Counted from the stretch's first letter, positions 34,723-43,413 are shown. The stretch: DNA of 64,000 bases from Acidulodesulfobacterium_A sp049965795 (GCA_049965795.1 JBMFVW010000004.1:1-64000); one strand, 5' to 3'. The notes: generated from the letters alone by a model not told the origin. A program made the numbers and translations.

Positions 34723-34960
34723 AATCCCGCGTGATATTTCAGGCTTAGAATTAGCAAAACTGCTATCCAAATACGGCTATAAAGTTGATTGGCAAAAAGG
34801 CAGTCATTTAAGATTAACGACTTATCTTAATAATGCCGAACATCACATAACTATACCAAATCACGATTCTATTAAAATCGGAACGCTCAATAATATACTT
34901 ATCGATGTAGCCGGATTTTTCGGCATAGATAAAAAAGAGCTGATTGAAAAATTATTTTAA
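34715..34960 (+). CDS. HicA mRNA interferase toxin
   Basis: 81 aa, dsRBD-like fold: SGLELAKLLSKYGYKVDWQKGSHLRL contains the catalytic His in GSH, followed by HHITIPNHDSIKIGTLNNIL. HicA cleaves mRNA when free of HicB. ATG 34715 (overlapping hicB by 8 bases) is preferred over TTG 34709. The pair sits just after a tRNA cluster, a frequent landing site for acquired genes. Confidence 0.87.
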   Translation: MPKIPRDISGLELAKLLSKYGYKVDWQKGSHLRLTTYLNNAEHHITIPNHDSIKIGTLNNILIDVAGFFGIDKKELIEKLF

Positions 34961-35136
34961 TAAATAGACAAACTTTCCCGCAGTAAACCTTAATTTAAAA
35001 ACAACGTTATATTTTTTTTAAAAAAAATCTTGATTTAATTTTATTTTTGTAATAAACTAAAAAGAGTGTAAAAAATACAGCAATTTTAAGATATATTTTT
35101 TCGATATCCTTTTAAAAATAAAATATAGGTTTAATA

Positions 35137-36018
35137 TTGAAAAATCATATTGTTTATTTTCCGGGCTGCGCAAATTCTTTCGAACGCAAAACAAAAACAG
35201 AAAACATTTTTAAAGCATTAGACATAGATATCAAGCCGGTTTCGGAATGGAACTGCTGCGGCGCTCCGCCCTCGCATTATAAACCCGATTTTTTTAACAA
35301 AGCGGTAATGCCCCTGAGAAATTTAGGTTTATGCCAGAATGACGGCGAAAATTTTTTATATTCCGGCTGTTCGGTATGCGTAAATCAGATAAATGAATCC
35401 CTTAATATTATCAATTCGGATTCAATGTTTAAAAAACAGGCGGATTACAGTCTTAAGCCGTTTAATGCCCTGCTTAAAGAATCGGATACGTCAAAGACCG
35501 GAGCTATTCATATAATCGATATTATTACGGATGCTTCCGTCGAAAATAAACTGTTGAAAGCCGTTCCGTCGAAAATAAAAGGAGACTCCATACTTCTTTA
35601 TGCAGGATGCTATAAAAACGAAGCTAAAATCGAATCATTAAAAAAAATATTCAATATTATGGGTGCCGAAGTTAATATTTTTAACGATTGCTGCGGAGGC
35701 GAAAAACTGCAAAATATGACGCCCGTTCATTCTAAAAGAGTTGAAAACGCAAATATTGCCGATAATTTTTTCAAACTAATAAACAAAAAAGCCGACGAAA
35801 CAAATTCGGACTATATAGTCACGGTTTGTTCCATGTGCGAAAAAAATATAGACGACGGTATGAAATTATCGGATTTAGATGTATTTGCGCCGGTAATAGG
35901 CTTAATAGAATTTATCGGTTTCATGCTTGGTATTGAAGGCTGCGGAGAAATATTAAACGGTATATTGCCATGCGCAGTTCAACCTGAAAATGGAAAGTTA
36001 AAAGAGTGCCGGATATAA
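35137..36018 (+). CDS. HdrB-like CCG-domain protein
   Basis: 293 aa with two cysteine-rich CCG domains. The first has YFPGCANS, NCCGAPPS and CSVCVNQ (C-x-x-C); the second has AGCYKNE, CCGGEKL and CSMCEKN. In HdrB these bind non-cubane iron-sulfur clusters for disulfide reduction; in other complexes they bind quinones or CoM-like thiols. The start is TTG 35137, with no ribosome-binding site. It is 34 bases upstream of the molybdopterin oxidoreductase gene on the same strand and probably in one operon, so it may pass electrons to or from that enzyme. There is no HdrA or HdrC nearby. Confidence 0.82.
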   Translation: MKNHIVYFPGCANSFERKTKTENIFKALDIDIKPVSEWNCCGAPPSHYKPDFFNKAVMPLRNLGLCQNDGENFLYSGCSVCVNQINESLNIINSDSMFKKQADYSLKPFNALLKESDTSKTGAIHIIDIITDASVENKLLKAVPSKIKGDSILLYAGCYKNEAKIESLKKIFNIMGAEVNIFNDCCGGEKLQNMTPVHSKRVENANIADNFFKLINKKADETNSDYIVTVCSMCEKNIDDGMKLSDLDVFAPVIGLIEFIGFMLGIEGCGEILNGILPCAVQPENGKLKECRI

Positions 36019-36052
36019 AATAAAAATACTTTAATTAAAACGGAGGTAAAAA

Positions 36053-38596
36053 ATGGATTTTGAGGAGTTAAAAAACGAAAAGTTCATGCGTGTAAAAGAT
36101 AACAGGCTTATCAAAATAAAGCCCGATCATCGTCCGCAGGAATCAACGAAAGAATACGACACTGTACGTTATTCCACATGCACTAATATGTGCGAAAGCG
36201 GTTGCGGTCTTAAAATATTCTTGAAAGACGGCAAAATAGTCGATGTCATGGGAGATGAGGAACATCCTCAGAACAGAGGCGGTCTATGTTCTAAGGGCGT
36301 CGGTCAGATTCAGTGGTGGTACGATCCTTTAAGAGTACATCATCCGATGATAAGGAAATCATTAACAGACGATTTTAAAAGGGTTTCATGGGATGATGCG
36401 CTTGATTTTGCGGCTGAAAAATTAATAAAACTTCATGACGAATACGGCCCGGAGGCACTGACCGTTTTCAGAACGGGAAGATCTTCATTCGGCAATAAAG
36501 AAGGCGGAGCGAGATTCGGCAGGATATTCGGCACTCCTAACGTTTACGGTCAGGGACCTATATGCTGCGAAAGCCCCGGCGTATCAATGAACTACGTTTT
36601 CGGCGCAAAAGGACTCGGCAGGCTTATGAATCCTTCGCAGGATTGGAAAAACTCTAAGTGTATTCTCGTGGTCGGAACAAATATGGCGGCGCAGGAAACT
36701 ATTACGATGACCCACCTTCTCGATGCAAGAGATAACGGAGCGTTTTTAATAGGCGTCGATCCGCGTTTTAACGCAACGCTTTCAAAATGCGATATAGGAA
36801 TGAGAATCCGTTCCGGATCCGATGCAATCTTATTTTTGGCTATGGGCAATATCATAATAAAAGAAAAACTTTACAATAAAGAATTTGTAGATAAATGGGT
36901 CGAAGGTTTCGAAGAGTATTCTAAGGAATGCGCCCAGTGGACGCCTGAAAGAGCCGAAAAACTCACATACGTTCCAAAAGAGATGATTATAGAAGCGGCA
37001 AGAAGGTTCGGTTCCGCAAGACCGGCATCCGTGACCGGAAATCTTGGAACGGCGCAGATTTATAACTCCAACAACGTAAACAGGTCCATAGCGGCATTGT
37101 TAGCTCTTACCGGCTCTATCGGCGTTAAAGGCGGCGGATGGAACTGGCTGCATAACTGCCGTCCTCCTCTGAATTACGGACACGATTTAAAAGATCTGCC
37201 TGATTTTAAAAGACCTCAGATAACAGACAAATTAATATCCTGGGGAGACAGTTCGGTGCCTTGCATAATAAATGCGATGATGTATGAAAAACCGTATCCG
37301 GTTAAAGGCATTATATGGAACGGCGACCATCTGCCCCAGTTTCCGAATTCTTGGAAAATGGAAGAAGCGATGAAGAAAAATGTAATAAATATCCATCTGT
37401 CCATTTATCCTAACCATACATATATGTTCAGCCACGTTGCGTTTCCTATAGCAATCTCGGTAGAAACCGACAGCGTATGCCATCACGGAAACAACAGGCT
37501 TCTTCAGTGGCACAATAAAATAATACCTTATCAGCATGAACACAGGGCAGACATCGACGTTTTCGACGGTCTTGCAAAAAGGCTTAAAGGCAAAGCTGGA
37601 CATTTCGACAAAGTTGAATTTAATCCTTGGGGTTATTATAAAGAAGGTCCCGATAAAGGAAGAGTCAACGAAATTAAAATGACGGACTTCTTTAACGAAC
37701 AGGAATCGTTTACGAGGGGTATTACATACGAGCTTCTTAATCCGGAAAAAAACCCTAAAGGCGGTTTAATGTGGCCGGTAATGTCGAAAGAAGAAGCTGT
37801 TTTTCAGGACGATGAAGCAGTTTTAAGAGGCAAATGGATAATGTATAAAGAAGGAGAAAATTATCCTGAATCCGACAAGAGATTCCCTACGCCTTCAGGC
37901 AAAATCGAATTAGCTTCCGAAGCTTTGGAGAAAATAGGCTGGTACAAAGTTCCTACGCAGGTTGAAGGCTCCGAATCGCCTCTCGGAAATTTTGAAAGAG
38001 CCAAGAAGTATCCGTTAGTATTAAACACTACCAGAATAGCGCAGTCATTTCATGAAGGAGGTCACTGGTGGCCTTGGAACGACGAGCTGGAACCGGACAG
38101 AAATATAGAGATCAATCCTGCCACGGCAGCGGTTATGGGAATTGAAGACGGAGACATGGTCATAGTAGAAAACGACAGAGGATGGGTTGAAGGTCCTGCC
38201 TGGGTAACCGAAATGGTACCGGAAGACGGAATATGGGCAAACTTCGGATTTGACAGATATCAGCCGTTTCATCCGTATGAATCTATTAATACCGTTATAG
38301 ACGATATTATCAAAGACCCCGTTTACGGACAGATACAGTTCAAAGCCGTCCTTTGCAGAGTTTACAAAAAAGGCGATACAGATCCTGATACCACCGCAAA
38401 AAAGACTCTTGAATTTTTGCAGAAAAGATTTCCCGAAGTCTGGGATCCTAAACATCAGGACAAAAACGTTATCGTCGGTAAATGGAAAAATCATTGGAAA
38501 GAATATCATGAGCTTAGCATAGGATGGAAAAAGCTTGTTAATTTTAAAGAGCCGGTCGAATGTACTCCGGTTTCCTGCGATATTCGTAAATACTAA
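36053..38596 (+). CDS. Molybdopterin oxidoreductase catalytic subunit (DMSO reductase family), cytoplasmic
   Basis: 847 aa. N-terminal [4Fe-4S] ligands follow the pattern C-x3-C-x3-C with a later Cys (CTNMCESGCG, GGLCSKGVGQ). The Mo/W-bis-MGD fold is recognised from YGPEALTVFRTGRSSF, VVGTNMAAQET, IGVDPRF, ALLALTGSIGVKGGG and a C-terminal beta-barrel domain (LVLNTTRIAQSFHEGGHWW). The probable Mo ligand is a Cys in GPICCESPG, at the position of PsrA/ArrA-type enzymes. No Tat twin-arginine signal is present, so the enzyme is cytoplasmic. Good ribosome-binding site GGAGGT. Substrate is unknown: candidates are a sulfur compound or another oxyanion or thiol substrate. Confidence 0.87.
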   Translation: MDFEELKNEKFMRVKDNRLIKIKPDHRPQESTKEYDTVRYSTCTNMCESGCGLKIFLKDGKIVDVMGDEEHPQNRGGLCSKGVGQIQWWYDPLRVHHPMIRKSLTDDFKRVSWDDALDFAAEKLIKLHDEYGPEALTVFRTGRSSFGNKEGGARFGRIFGTPNVYGQGPICCESPGVSMNYVFGAKGLGRLMNPSQDWKNSKCILVVGTNMAAQETITMTHLLDARDNGAFLIGVDPRFNATLSKCDIGMRIRSGSDAILFLAMGNIIIKEKLYNKEFVDKWVEGFEEYSKECAQWTPERAEKLTYVPKEMIIEAARRFGSARPASVTGNLGTAQIYNSNNVNRSIAALLALTGSIGVKGGGWNWLHNCRPPLNYGHDLKDLPDFKRPQITDKLISWGDSSVPCIINAMMYEKPYPVKGIIWNGDHLPQFPNSWKMEEAMKKNVINIHLSIYPNHTYMFSHVAFPIAISVETDSVCHHGNNRLLQWHNKIIPYQHEHRADIDVFDGLAKRLKGKAGHFDKVEFNPWGYYKEGPDKGRVNEIKMTDFFNEQESFTRGITYELLNPEKNPKGGLMWPVMSKEEAVFQDDEAVLRGKWIMYKEGENYPESDKRFPTPSGKIELASEALEKIGWYKVPTQVEGSESPLGNFERAKKYPLVLNTTRIAQSFHEGGHWWPWNDELEPDRNIEINPATAAVMGIEDGDMVIVENDRGWVEGPAWVTEMVPEDGIWANFGFDRYQPFHPYESINTVIDDIIKDPVYGQIQFKAVLCRVYKKGDTDPDTTAKKTLEFLQKRFPEVWDPKHQDKNVIVGKWKNHWKEYHELSIGWKKLVNFKEPVECTPVSCDIRKY

Positions 38597-38619
38597 TATC
38601 AATTTGCGATGAATTTGAG

Positions 38620-38650
38620 GCAGGGGACGGAATTGAATTCCGTCCCCTGC
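38620..38650. repeat. REP-like palindrome, GCAGGGGACGG variant
   Basis: A perfect 31-bp palindrome: 15-base arms (GCAGGGGACGGAATT and complement) around a single G. It shares the AATT core and GGGGAC arm with the copies at 10251 and 48338, with compensating changes. It lies between the oxidoreductase gene and its ferredoxin subunit gene, so it would be part of the operon mRNA as a hairpin. Confidence 0.75.
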
Positions 38651-38760
38651 ATATAAAAAGCCGGAAATTTGTATATAAAATTCATTACAACAAGATAATT
38701 ATAATATGCAAATTTCCGGACGTTAAAAAAAATTAACTAAAATAAAATAGGAGTATAAAT

Positions 38761-39417
38761 ATGTCTTCGGAATACGGATTTGACAGATTTCACCTTGGAG
38801 AAGAAAGAGCTTCCAGGATTACCCTGAAGTCTTCCACTCCAAAATATTCTATGAAAGTAAATATAGAAAGATGCATAGGCTGTATGTCTTGCGAAGTTTC
38901 ATGCAAAAAAGAGCATAACCTTCCGGTAGGACCCCGCAGAATGAGGGTTATACAGGTAGGTCCTTATTTTATCAAAAAAGGTCAGCTTAAAACCGTTTAT
39001 CTTCCTATGAACTGTTTTCACTGCGACGACGCCGCATGCGTTAAGGCCTGTCCTACAGGTTCTATGCAGAAAAGAGCCGACGGTATAGTATTTAACGATC
39101 CCAATACCTGCATCGGCTGTAAATCCTGCATACACGCCTGTCCTTTCGGTTCTCCGCAGTTTAACGAAGCGACCGGAAAGGTAACGAAGTGCGATTACTG
39201 CAAGCACAGAGTGGACGCAGGACTTTTGCCGGCATGCGTAACTTTATGTTCGGCGGACGCATTATGGTTCGGTAATATAAACAGAATATCGACAATAGAC
39301 AGAGAAAAGACCGCCAGAAAATTAACGGAACATTTATTCGGTTTTGTCGCTCCGCATCCAAGCCAAATGGGAACGTCTAACGCAAACGATACCGATAATC
39401 CGGTAAAAGTAGGATAA
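38761..39417 (+). CDS. Four-cluster ferredoxin subunit (PsrB/DmsB-like)
   Basis: 218 aa with four [4Fe-4S] motifs in the PsrB/DmsB/NrfC order: CIGCMSCEVSCKKEH, CFHCDDAACVKACPTG, CIGCKSCIHACPFG and CDYCKHRVDAGLLPACVTLC. It takes electrons from or to the preceding molybdopterin subunit. The ribosome-binding site is AGGAG. It follows the catalytic gene with only the palindrome element between them. No NrfD/PsrC/DmsC membrane anchor gene follows, unlike respiratory members. Confidence 0.9.
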   Translation: MSSEYGFDRFHLGEERASRITLKSSTPKYSMKVNIERCIGCMSCEVSCKKEHNLPVGPRRMRVIQVGPYFIKKGQLKTVYLPMNCFHCDDAACVKACPTGSMQKRADGIVFNDPNTCIGCKSCIHACPFGSPQFNEATGKVTKCDYCKHRVDAGLLPACVTLCSADALWFGNINRISTIDREKTARKLTEHLFGFVAPHPSQMGTSNANDTDNPVKVG

Positions 39418-39446
39418 TTAATTAAAATAAAACAAGGAGGTTATTT

Positions 39447-39692
39447 ATGGCAGAGGCACTGAAGTCCGGGACCGTTTATAATGCGCCTATAAGAGTCGAT
39501 TATATAAACGGAGATTTTGACAAAGCAGAAGAAACATTAAAAAAAGAAAAAATTCATATAGTCGGAAGAAACGTTGCAAGCGTTACGCCTTATCATGCAA
39601 CTATATTCGTAAGTTTAGAGGAAGAAGATAAAGCATTAAAGGCTATTAAAAAAGCGGGAATTAAAACATACCCCGTAGAGCCATATTTTTAA
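39447..39692 (+). CDS. Conserved-looking small protein of the Mo-oxidoreductase operon
   Basis: 81 aa with a strong ribosome-binding site (AAGGAGG) 29 bases after the ferredoxin gene. Predicted beta-alpha-beta-beta-alpha-beta (RVDYINGDFDKAEETLKKEK, IHIVGRNVASVTPYHATIFV, EDKALKAIKKAGIKTY) is an ACT-like/ferredoxin-like fold. I do not recognise the family. It is followed by a strong terminator, so it ends the operon. It may be a small regulatory or assembly subunit of the oxidoreductase, by context only. Confidence 0.55.
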   Translation: MAEALKSGTVYNAPIRVDYINGDFDKAEETLKKEKIHIVGRNVASVTPYHATIFVSLEEEDKALKAIKKAGIKTYPVEPYF

Positions 39693-39700
39693 TTAACTTT

Positions 39701-39745
39701 AAACAATAATAGCCGCCTAAAATTTAGGCGGCTATTATTGTTTTG
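39701..39745 (+). terminator. Rho-independent terminator after the Mo-oxidoreductase operon
   Basis: Arms of about 21 bases (AAACAATAATAGCCGCCTAAA and its complement) around one base, followed by TTTT. The GC-rich centre AGCCGCC/GGCGGCT gives a stable stem. Its symmetry means it could also terminate leftward transcripts. It separates the oxidoreductase operon from moeA2. Confidence 0.85.
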
Positions 39746-39761
39746 AAAAAATAAAAACTCC

Positions 39762-41054
39762 ATGCAGGATAAAAAAACCGCTAAAACATTACTTGATATT
39801 ACCGCTGAAAATATTAGAAAAATAAAGGAAAGCGAAATTATTTCCGTCGAAAATTCGCTCGGCAGGATAATATCCGAAAACATAATTCCGCAAAACGAAG
39901 TTCCTCCTTTTGTAAGATCCGCAGTTGACGGTTTTGCGGTTATATCGAGCGATTTTTTAGAAAAAAAAATAGATAAATTTAAGGTGGAAAATCAAATAAC
40001 GGCCGGATACTCGAAAGAGATAAAGCCGCTTAATTCGGGAGAAGCCGCTTTCGTAACTACGGGCGCTCCTATTCCGCCCAATGCCGACAGCGTGGTATTA
40101 ATAGAAGAAACGGAAGAGTATGCCGGCGGCTATATGGTTTACAAAAAGAAAGTCGAAAAGGGTTCTTATATATCTCCTATAGGAGACGATATAAAAGCCG
40201 GAGAAGTACTTTTTGAGAAAGGGCACAGAATAAGATTCTGCGACATTGCCGCCTTATCGGGGATAGGGATGGACTCGGTCTCGGTTTATAAAAAACCTTC
40301 GGTAGGAATATTGTCCGGAGGAAACGAACTGACGCCGCCCGGCGAAAAGTTAAGAACTAATAAAATATACGATATAAATACGACGGTTCTAAAATCTTTG
40401 GTGTCGGATGCAGGAGGCATCCCTGAAGTAATAGGCGCAGTCGAGGACGACTTTGAAAAATTAACGCAAACTTTAAAAAATGCCGACGAGTCTTCAAAAT
40501 ACGACCTCATTATTTCTACCGGCGGAACGGGCGCAAGTTTTTTGGTTTTGGAAAGCAAAGAGATAAAAAATTTTTATGACCTGGTTCCTTCCGCAATAGA
40601 AAAGACCGGAAAATTATTATTCCACGGAGTAAAATTAGTTCCTGGCAAGCCGACGTCGTTCGGCATGCTTACTAACGGCACGCCTATTTTTGCGCTTGCG
40701 GGCTGGCCTTATTCCGTTCTTATTACATTCGACCTTTTCGTAAGACCTGCTATTCAAAGAATGTCCAACTATAAAGACATGTATAAAAGATATCCTTCGG
40801 TTAAAGCCGCTTTAAAAAATGATATAATAAAAGAAGAGGGCGTAAGAAAATATTTTCAGGTCAAGTTAACTAAAAGCGAAGGTTCGTTATATGCCGAAGT
40901 AATATCTGCTCCTAAGCCTCCTTCCGCAGCAAGATCGTTAAGTCCGATGATAAATGCCGACGGCAGTTTTGTTATGGAAGAGAATATTGCGAATTTAAAA
41001 GCAGGAAGTTTGATAGACGTTACGTTAAACGATTACGAAATCGAATATAAATAA
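39762..41054 (+). CDS. moeA: Molybdopterin molybdenumtransferase, copy 2
   Basis: 430 aa. It has the MoeA segments NEVPPFVRSAVDGFAV, TGAPIPPNADSVVLIEE, PSVGILSGGNEL, DLIISTGGTGAS and FALAGWPYSVLIT, where the usual PGNP motif of the first copy is replaced by AGWPYS. The active-site DNSAMDG of copy 1 reads VRSAVDG here. It is the first gene of a rightward Moco set (moeA2, MoaA-like, PTPS-like, MobA) behind a terminator. It may be specialised for a different metal (Mo vs W) or for the cofactor of the adjacent oxidoreductase; this is inference. Confidence 0.88.
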   Translation: MQDKKTAKTLLDITAENIRKIKESEIISVENSLGRIISENIIPQNEVPPFVRSAVDGFAVISSDFLEKKIDKFKVENQITAGYSKEIKPLNSGEAAFVTTGAPIPPNADSVVLIEETEEYAGGYMVYKKKVEKGSYISPIGDDIKAGEVLFEKGHRIRFCDIAALSGIGMDSVSVYKKPSVGILSGGNELTPPGEKLRTNKIYDINTTVLKSLVSDAGGIPEVIGAVEDDFEKLTQTLKNADESSKYDLIISTGGTGASFLVLESKEIKNFYDLVPSAIEKTGKLLFHGVKLVPGKPTSFGMLTNGTPIFALAGWPYSVLITFDLFVRPAIQRMSNYKDMYKRYPSVKAALKNDIIKEEGVRKYFQVKLTKSEGSLYAEVISAPKPPSAARSLSPMINADGSFVMEENIANLKAGSLIDVTLNDYEIEYK

Positions 41055-41064
41055 AAAACAAATT

Positions 41065-41907
41065 ATGAAACAGTATTTATTTGAATTATTTGAAAATAAA
41101 GAATATGGTTCTAATTTTGAAAGATTTAAATTTAAAATTCCGTCCTTAAGGGTATCTCTTTTAGGCAGGTGCAACGAAAACTGCTTTTACTGCCACAACG
41201 AAGGCGTTTCCAAAAAAATTTCATCGACTATTCAGACCGGCGATATAATAAACGTCATATATTCGCTTAAAGGTTTCGGACTTAAAAAAATTAAATTTAC
41301 AGGCGGCGAGCCGATGCTTTATAAAGATTTAAAAAATCTTCTATATAAGGTTAAGCATATCAGCGATTTAAAACTGTATATTACGACGAACGGCACTCTT
41401 ATCAGAAAAAGAATTAAAGACCTCAGCCCTAATATTATAGATAAAATATCCGTAAGTTTAGATACGTTAGACCCTGAATTTTATAAATATATTACAGGCA
41501 AAGACTATTTGGGGGAAGTTCTGTCGGGACTTAAGATTCTAAAAAATTCCGGTTATAATGTTGAAATAGACGCAGTTTTACTGAAAAATATAAATTCGAA
41601 AAAGACGTCATTAAACGAATTAATTGATTATTGCGTAAATAACGATTTTGATCTGCAGTTTATAGAATTATCTAACGAAACCGGCGAATCTTCATATTCT
41701 AAGTTTTATGCCGACCCTTACGCGACGTTAAAAAAAGCAGGATTAGATTTTTTAAACGATAATACTAATGACAGGCAGTTTTTTAAAATTAAAAATTCTA
41801 AAATTACTCTTTGCAGAAAAGTAAGCGACGTCTGTCAATCTACCGGCAGCAGATGCGGCGGTTTAAGGCTTCTGCCGAACGGCGTTCTTAAAAATTTTTA
41901 TTATTAA
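41065..41907 (+). CDS. Radical SAM protein, MoaA-like
   Basis: 280 aa. CNENCFYC (Cys36, 40, 43) is the radical SAM [4Fe-4S] site; LKKIKFTGGEPMLYKDLKNL and LYITTNGTLI match MoaA. The C-terminus keeps CRKVSDVC and SRCGGLRLLPNG, reminiscent of the second MoaA cluster, but ends early in LKNFYY, lacking the third Cys pattern and the terminal Gly-Gly of classic MoaA (about 330 aa). It is 10 bases after moeA2. It probably acts on GTP or a related pterin precursor in Moco synthesis, but the shortened end leaves room for another reaction. Confidence 0.78.
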   Translation: MKQYLFELFENKEYGSNFERFKFKIPSLRVSLLGRCNENCFYCHNEGVSKKISSTIQTGDIINVIYSLKGFGLKKIKFTGGEPMLYKDLKNLLYKVKHISDLKLYITTNGTLIRKRIKDLSPNIIDKISVSLDTLDPEFYKYITGKDYLGEVLSGLKILKNSGYNVEIDAVLLKNINSKKTSLNELIDYCVNNDFDLQFIELSNETGESSYSKFYADPYATLKKAGLDFLNDNTNDRQFFKIKNSKITLCRKVSDVCQSTGSRCGGLRLLPNGVLKNFYY

Positions 41908-41930
41908 AAATTAGAGGTAAATAAAATTAA

Positions 41931-42416
41931 ATGATAGTAGAACTGAACGGGAAAGAAGCCGGATTAACGTTTGAATGTATGCATATAGTCCCCGGAAGAG
42001 GAGACTGCTCGAGAATTCATCCCCATTTTCATTATGTGGACGTTTTAATCGACGGAGAATTCGACGATAAAAGGAGGATAGTGCATCTGTATAACTTAAA
42101 AGCCGTTATAAAAAGAATATGTTCTACGTTTGAAGATAAAATATTAATAGCCGATTATCCCGAAAGCGTTCAGTGTATTAAAGTGGAAGAACAGCATTAT
42201 AGAATAGAAATTAACGGTAAAATGTATCTTATACCGAAAGCCGATATTTTTAAAATAAAGTGTCCGTCATTAAATATCGAGGATTTGACGGTTTATTTCG
42301 CCGGCGAACTTGCCGCAGATTTAAAAAACAGGGAAATGTTTAATCCGATAAACTATTTTGAAGTTACGTTAAGCGAAGGACACGGCCAAAGAGGCAGAAT
42401 AAAGATAGAATTATGA
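41931..42416 (+). CDS. PTPS/QueD-fold protein within the Moco cluster
   Basis: 161 aa. Zinc-site residues match the 6-pyruvoyl-tetrahydropterin synthase family: His18 (CMHIV), Cys26, His30 and His32 in DCSRIHPHFHY, with the same C-x3-H-x-H spacing as QueD; LIDGEFDDKRRIVHLYNLKA and DKILIADYPESV follow the family plan. It is longer than the real QueD at 28912 and inserted between a MoaA-like and a MobA-like gene. A pterin-modifying or pterin-salvage role for the molybdopterin pathway, or a moonlighting queuosine role, is possible. It is distinct from housekeeping QueD. Confidence 0.72.
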   Translation: MIVELNGKEAGLTFECMHIVPGRGDCSRIHPHFHYVDVLIDGEFDDKRRIVHLYNLKAVIKRICSTFEDKILIADYPESVQCIKVEEQHYRIEINGKMYLIPKADIFKIKCPSLNIEDLTVYFAGELAADLKNREMFNPINYFEVTLSEGHGQRGRIKIEL

Positions 42417-42429
42417 TTTACTTAATTAA

Positions 42430-43383
42430 ATGCGAAAATTAAGCTGTATAATACTTGCCGGGGGCGAATCTAAAAGATTCGGAGAAAATAAAGCATTTTT
42501 TAATTTTAAAGGAAAATCGTTTATAGAAAGAGCGGCGGAAACAGCCCTCAAATTAAAAGGCGATATAATAATTTCGGCAAGAGAAAAAGAAAGCGCCGAA
42601 CTTTACGGCAATGAGCTAAAAAAAAAATTAAACATAAGTCCGCCGGTAATTATTGACGATAAAAACTGCGGCTTTATAGGTCCTCTTAGGGGAATTTACA
42701 GCTGCATTAAGCGTCTTAAAGGCAAATACGCTCTTATTATGGAGTGTGACGCGCCTTTATTTAATTTTTCGGCTGCAAACGAACTAATTGAAAAAATGGA
42801 GAATGAGAACGTAAATGCGGTAGTTCCTTTATGGCAGGATTCCACCGTGGAGCCTCTTCTCGGTATTTATAATATAAAAAAAACGGCTGCTATTTTAGAC
42901 ATGCTGAACGATTATGCTTTGAATATAGAAAAAAATTTTCCGTTTAATGATTCGGTGAATATTTCAAGATTTCTGCCGTCGGTATATTATTATAATATAT
43001 CGGATATAATAAAAAAAAATCCGGATTTGAAAATAGAATTTTTTATGAATATTAATTCCAAGGACGATATCAAAAATTACTTAGGTGAGAAAATTAATAC
43101 CGGTAAAAAAAAATATACTAAAAGCGTTAAAATAAGAAAAGCTAACAGATTTTTCGACGTAAAAAATCCGTCGGGGAAACCGTCCGGCATACTTGCAAAT
43201 GCCCTATATTACTGGTGGATATATTCAAAAACAGGAAATTACATTTATCTAAAAAAATCTTACGGCTATTTTAAAAAAGACTCCGATAAATATTACGCAG
43301 GCGGATTAGATTTTATGGGCGGAAAATTAATTAAAACGATACGCGGCCATGTAGGCGCATTCAGTGAAGAAATATGCAAGTAA
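42430..43383 (+). CDS. MobA-like Mo-cofactor guanylyltransferase with C-terminal extension
   Basis: 317 aa. Residues 1 to about 215 are MobA: LAGGESKRFGENKAFFNF (nucleotide loop), DKNCGFIGPLRGIYSCI, LIMECDAPLFN (catalytic Asp). It adds GMP to Mo-molybdopterin to form MGD. Residues about 217-317 (KYTKSVKIRKANRFFDVKNP, GILANALYYWWIYSKTGNYIYL, GGLDFMGGKLIKTIRGHVG) form an extra domain not known to me in MobA, which is usually about 200 aa. The frame is clean, so this is probably a true fusion. It ends the Moco set and is followed by a ferredoxin gene after 30 bases. Confidence 0.8.
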   Translation: MRKLSCIILAGGESKRFGENKAFFNFKGKSFIERAAETALKLKGDIIISAREKESAELYGNELKKKLNISPPVIIDDKNCGFIGPLRGIYSCIKRLKGKYALIMECDAPLFNFSAANELIEKMENENVNAVVPLWQDSTVEPLLGIYNIKKTAAILDMLNDYALNIEKNFPFNDSVNISRFLPSVYYYNISDIIKKNPDLKIEFFMNINSKDDIKNYLGEKINTGKKKYTKSVKIRKANRFFDVKNPSGKPSGILANALYYWWIYSKTGNYIYLKKSYGYFKKDSDKYYAGGLDFMGGKLIKTIRGHVGAFSEEICK

Positions 43384-43413
43384 ACAAAAATAATAAAATA
43401 AAAAGAGGCTGTT

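Noticed and set aside
34510..34960. HicBA as part of a larger defence island
   Set aside because: The neighbours are tRNA genes and redox enzymes; no restriction, Cas or phage genes are nearby.
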